64,000 nucleotides of DNA from Desulfobacteraceae bacterium (lineage in GTDB: Bacteria > Desulfobacterota > Desulfobacteria > Desulfobacterales > Desulfosalsimonadaceae). Shown one piece after another: positions 63,907-64,000 of the stretch. The stretch's first letter is position 1, and each line of letters starts with the position of its first letter. The translations under genes and the position numbers were made by a program. The notes under the pieces are model-generated. The model was not told the origin of the DNA. It made no database searches and saw only the letters and a program-made list of their open reading frames with translations. Where the stretch lies: positions 1 to 64,000 of the forward strand of contig JAABTJ010000015.1 in NCBI GenBank assembly GCA_011389935.1, given 5' to 3'.

Positions 63907-64000
63907 GGTATTGCCTCTTTGCATTCCGTATGCGGACCCGCCGCCGGACCCTTGGGGGCCGCCGAAAGCGGACCGGGACTTCCCGGGCGCCTTATGTCGT
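63907..64000. other. Upstream sequence at the right edge
   Basis: The last 94 bases are GC-rich, hold no recognisable gene and presumably contain part of the 5' region of the radical SAM gene on the minus strand. Confidence 0.4.

Overview
The window is a dense, mostly housekeeping segment of a Desulfobacterota-like genome, probably order Desulfobacterales. The placement is inferred from the gene set: the archaeal-type entry to the shikimate pathway (ADH synthase plus class II dehydroquinate synthase), a HesB/IscA-like selenoprotein with an in-frame TGA, several small conserved proteins I associate with this phylum, and moderately high GC with NNC/NNG codon preference. I see no prophage, transposase or CRISPR array. 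Foreign-looking DNA is limited to short palindromic repeats.

Layout. 1-4070 (minus): duf4911-miaB-DUF151 nuclease, then a separate aromatic amino acid operon (ADH synthase, DHQ synthase II) preceded by a complete leader-peptide attenuator. 4228-7554 (plus): recJ, an unknown conserved gene with its own promoter, and an MBL-fold RNase Z-like hydrolase; a tetR gene faces them. 8640-16408 (minus): ileS-lspA-holA and a helicase-exonuclease fusion resembling MrfA+MrfB. 16409-17161: a 750-base gap with two divergent, mutually homologous, rod-folding RNAs or palindromic elements. 17162-18818 (plus): dtd and a PBP4-type peptidase. 19219-26962 (minus): lon-tsaB, then psd-leuB-greA-rpoZ-ttcA-folE2, interrupted by repeats. 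27248-32692: prepilin peptidase, HU, the selenoprotein, ndk, lepA and a REC-GGDEF diguanylate cyclase. 32697-38331 (minus): a rhomboid/DnaJ-C fusion, nadC, valS and an acidic disordered protein. 38575-40049 (plus): rsmE, tRNA-Phe(GAA), thioesterase. 40214-43949 (minus): DUF748 giant and a small exported protein. 44281-50047 (plus): tripartite RND efflux operon. 50053-52223 (minus): secreted M12-type metalloprotease plus a stand-alone copy of its propeptide-like domain. 52378-60639: phosphoesterase, LysM protein, M29 aminopeptidase, manA, then queE-queC-glycosyltransferase-HAD. 61101-63906: FmdB zinc ribbon, YfcE-like phosphoesterase, AMMECR1 protein and a radical SAM/winged-helix protein.

Most notable are: (1) a trp-type attenuator with a 27-residue leader containing FFYFYWVYYYTY and a full set of 1:2, 2:3 and 3:4 alternative helices controlling the non-canonical aro genes; (2) the paired divergent structured elements between ileS and dtd, related to each other with compensatory base-pair changes; (3) the HesB-like selenoprotein, easily misread as a truncated ORF; (4) the MrfAB-like and rhomboid-DnaJ-C fusions; (5) the orphan propeptide-like protein beside its protease. 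A family of about 125-155 base repeats with GATGGCG...CGCCATC ends recurs at 8.2, 18.9, 19.1, 23.6 and 60.9 kb.
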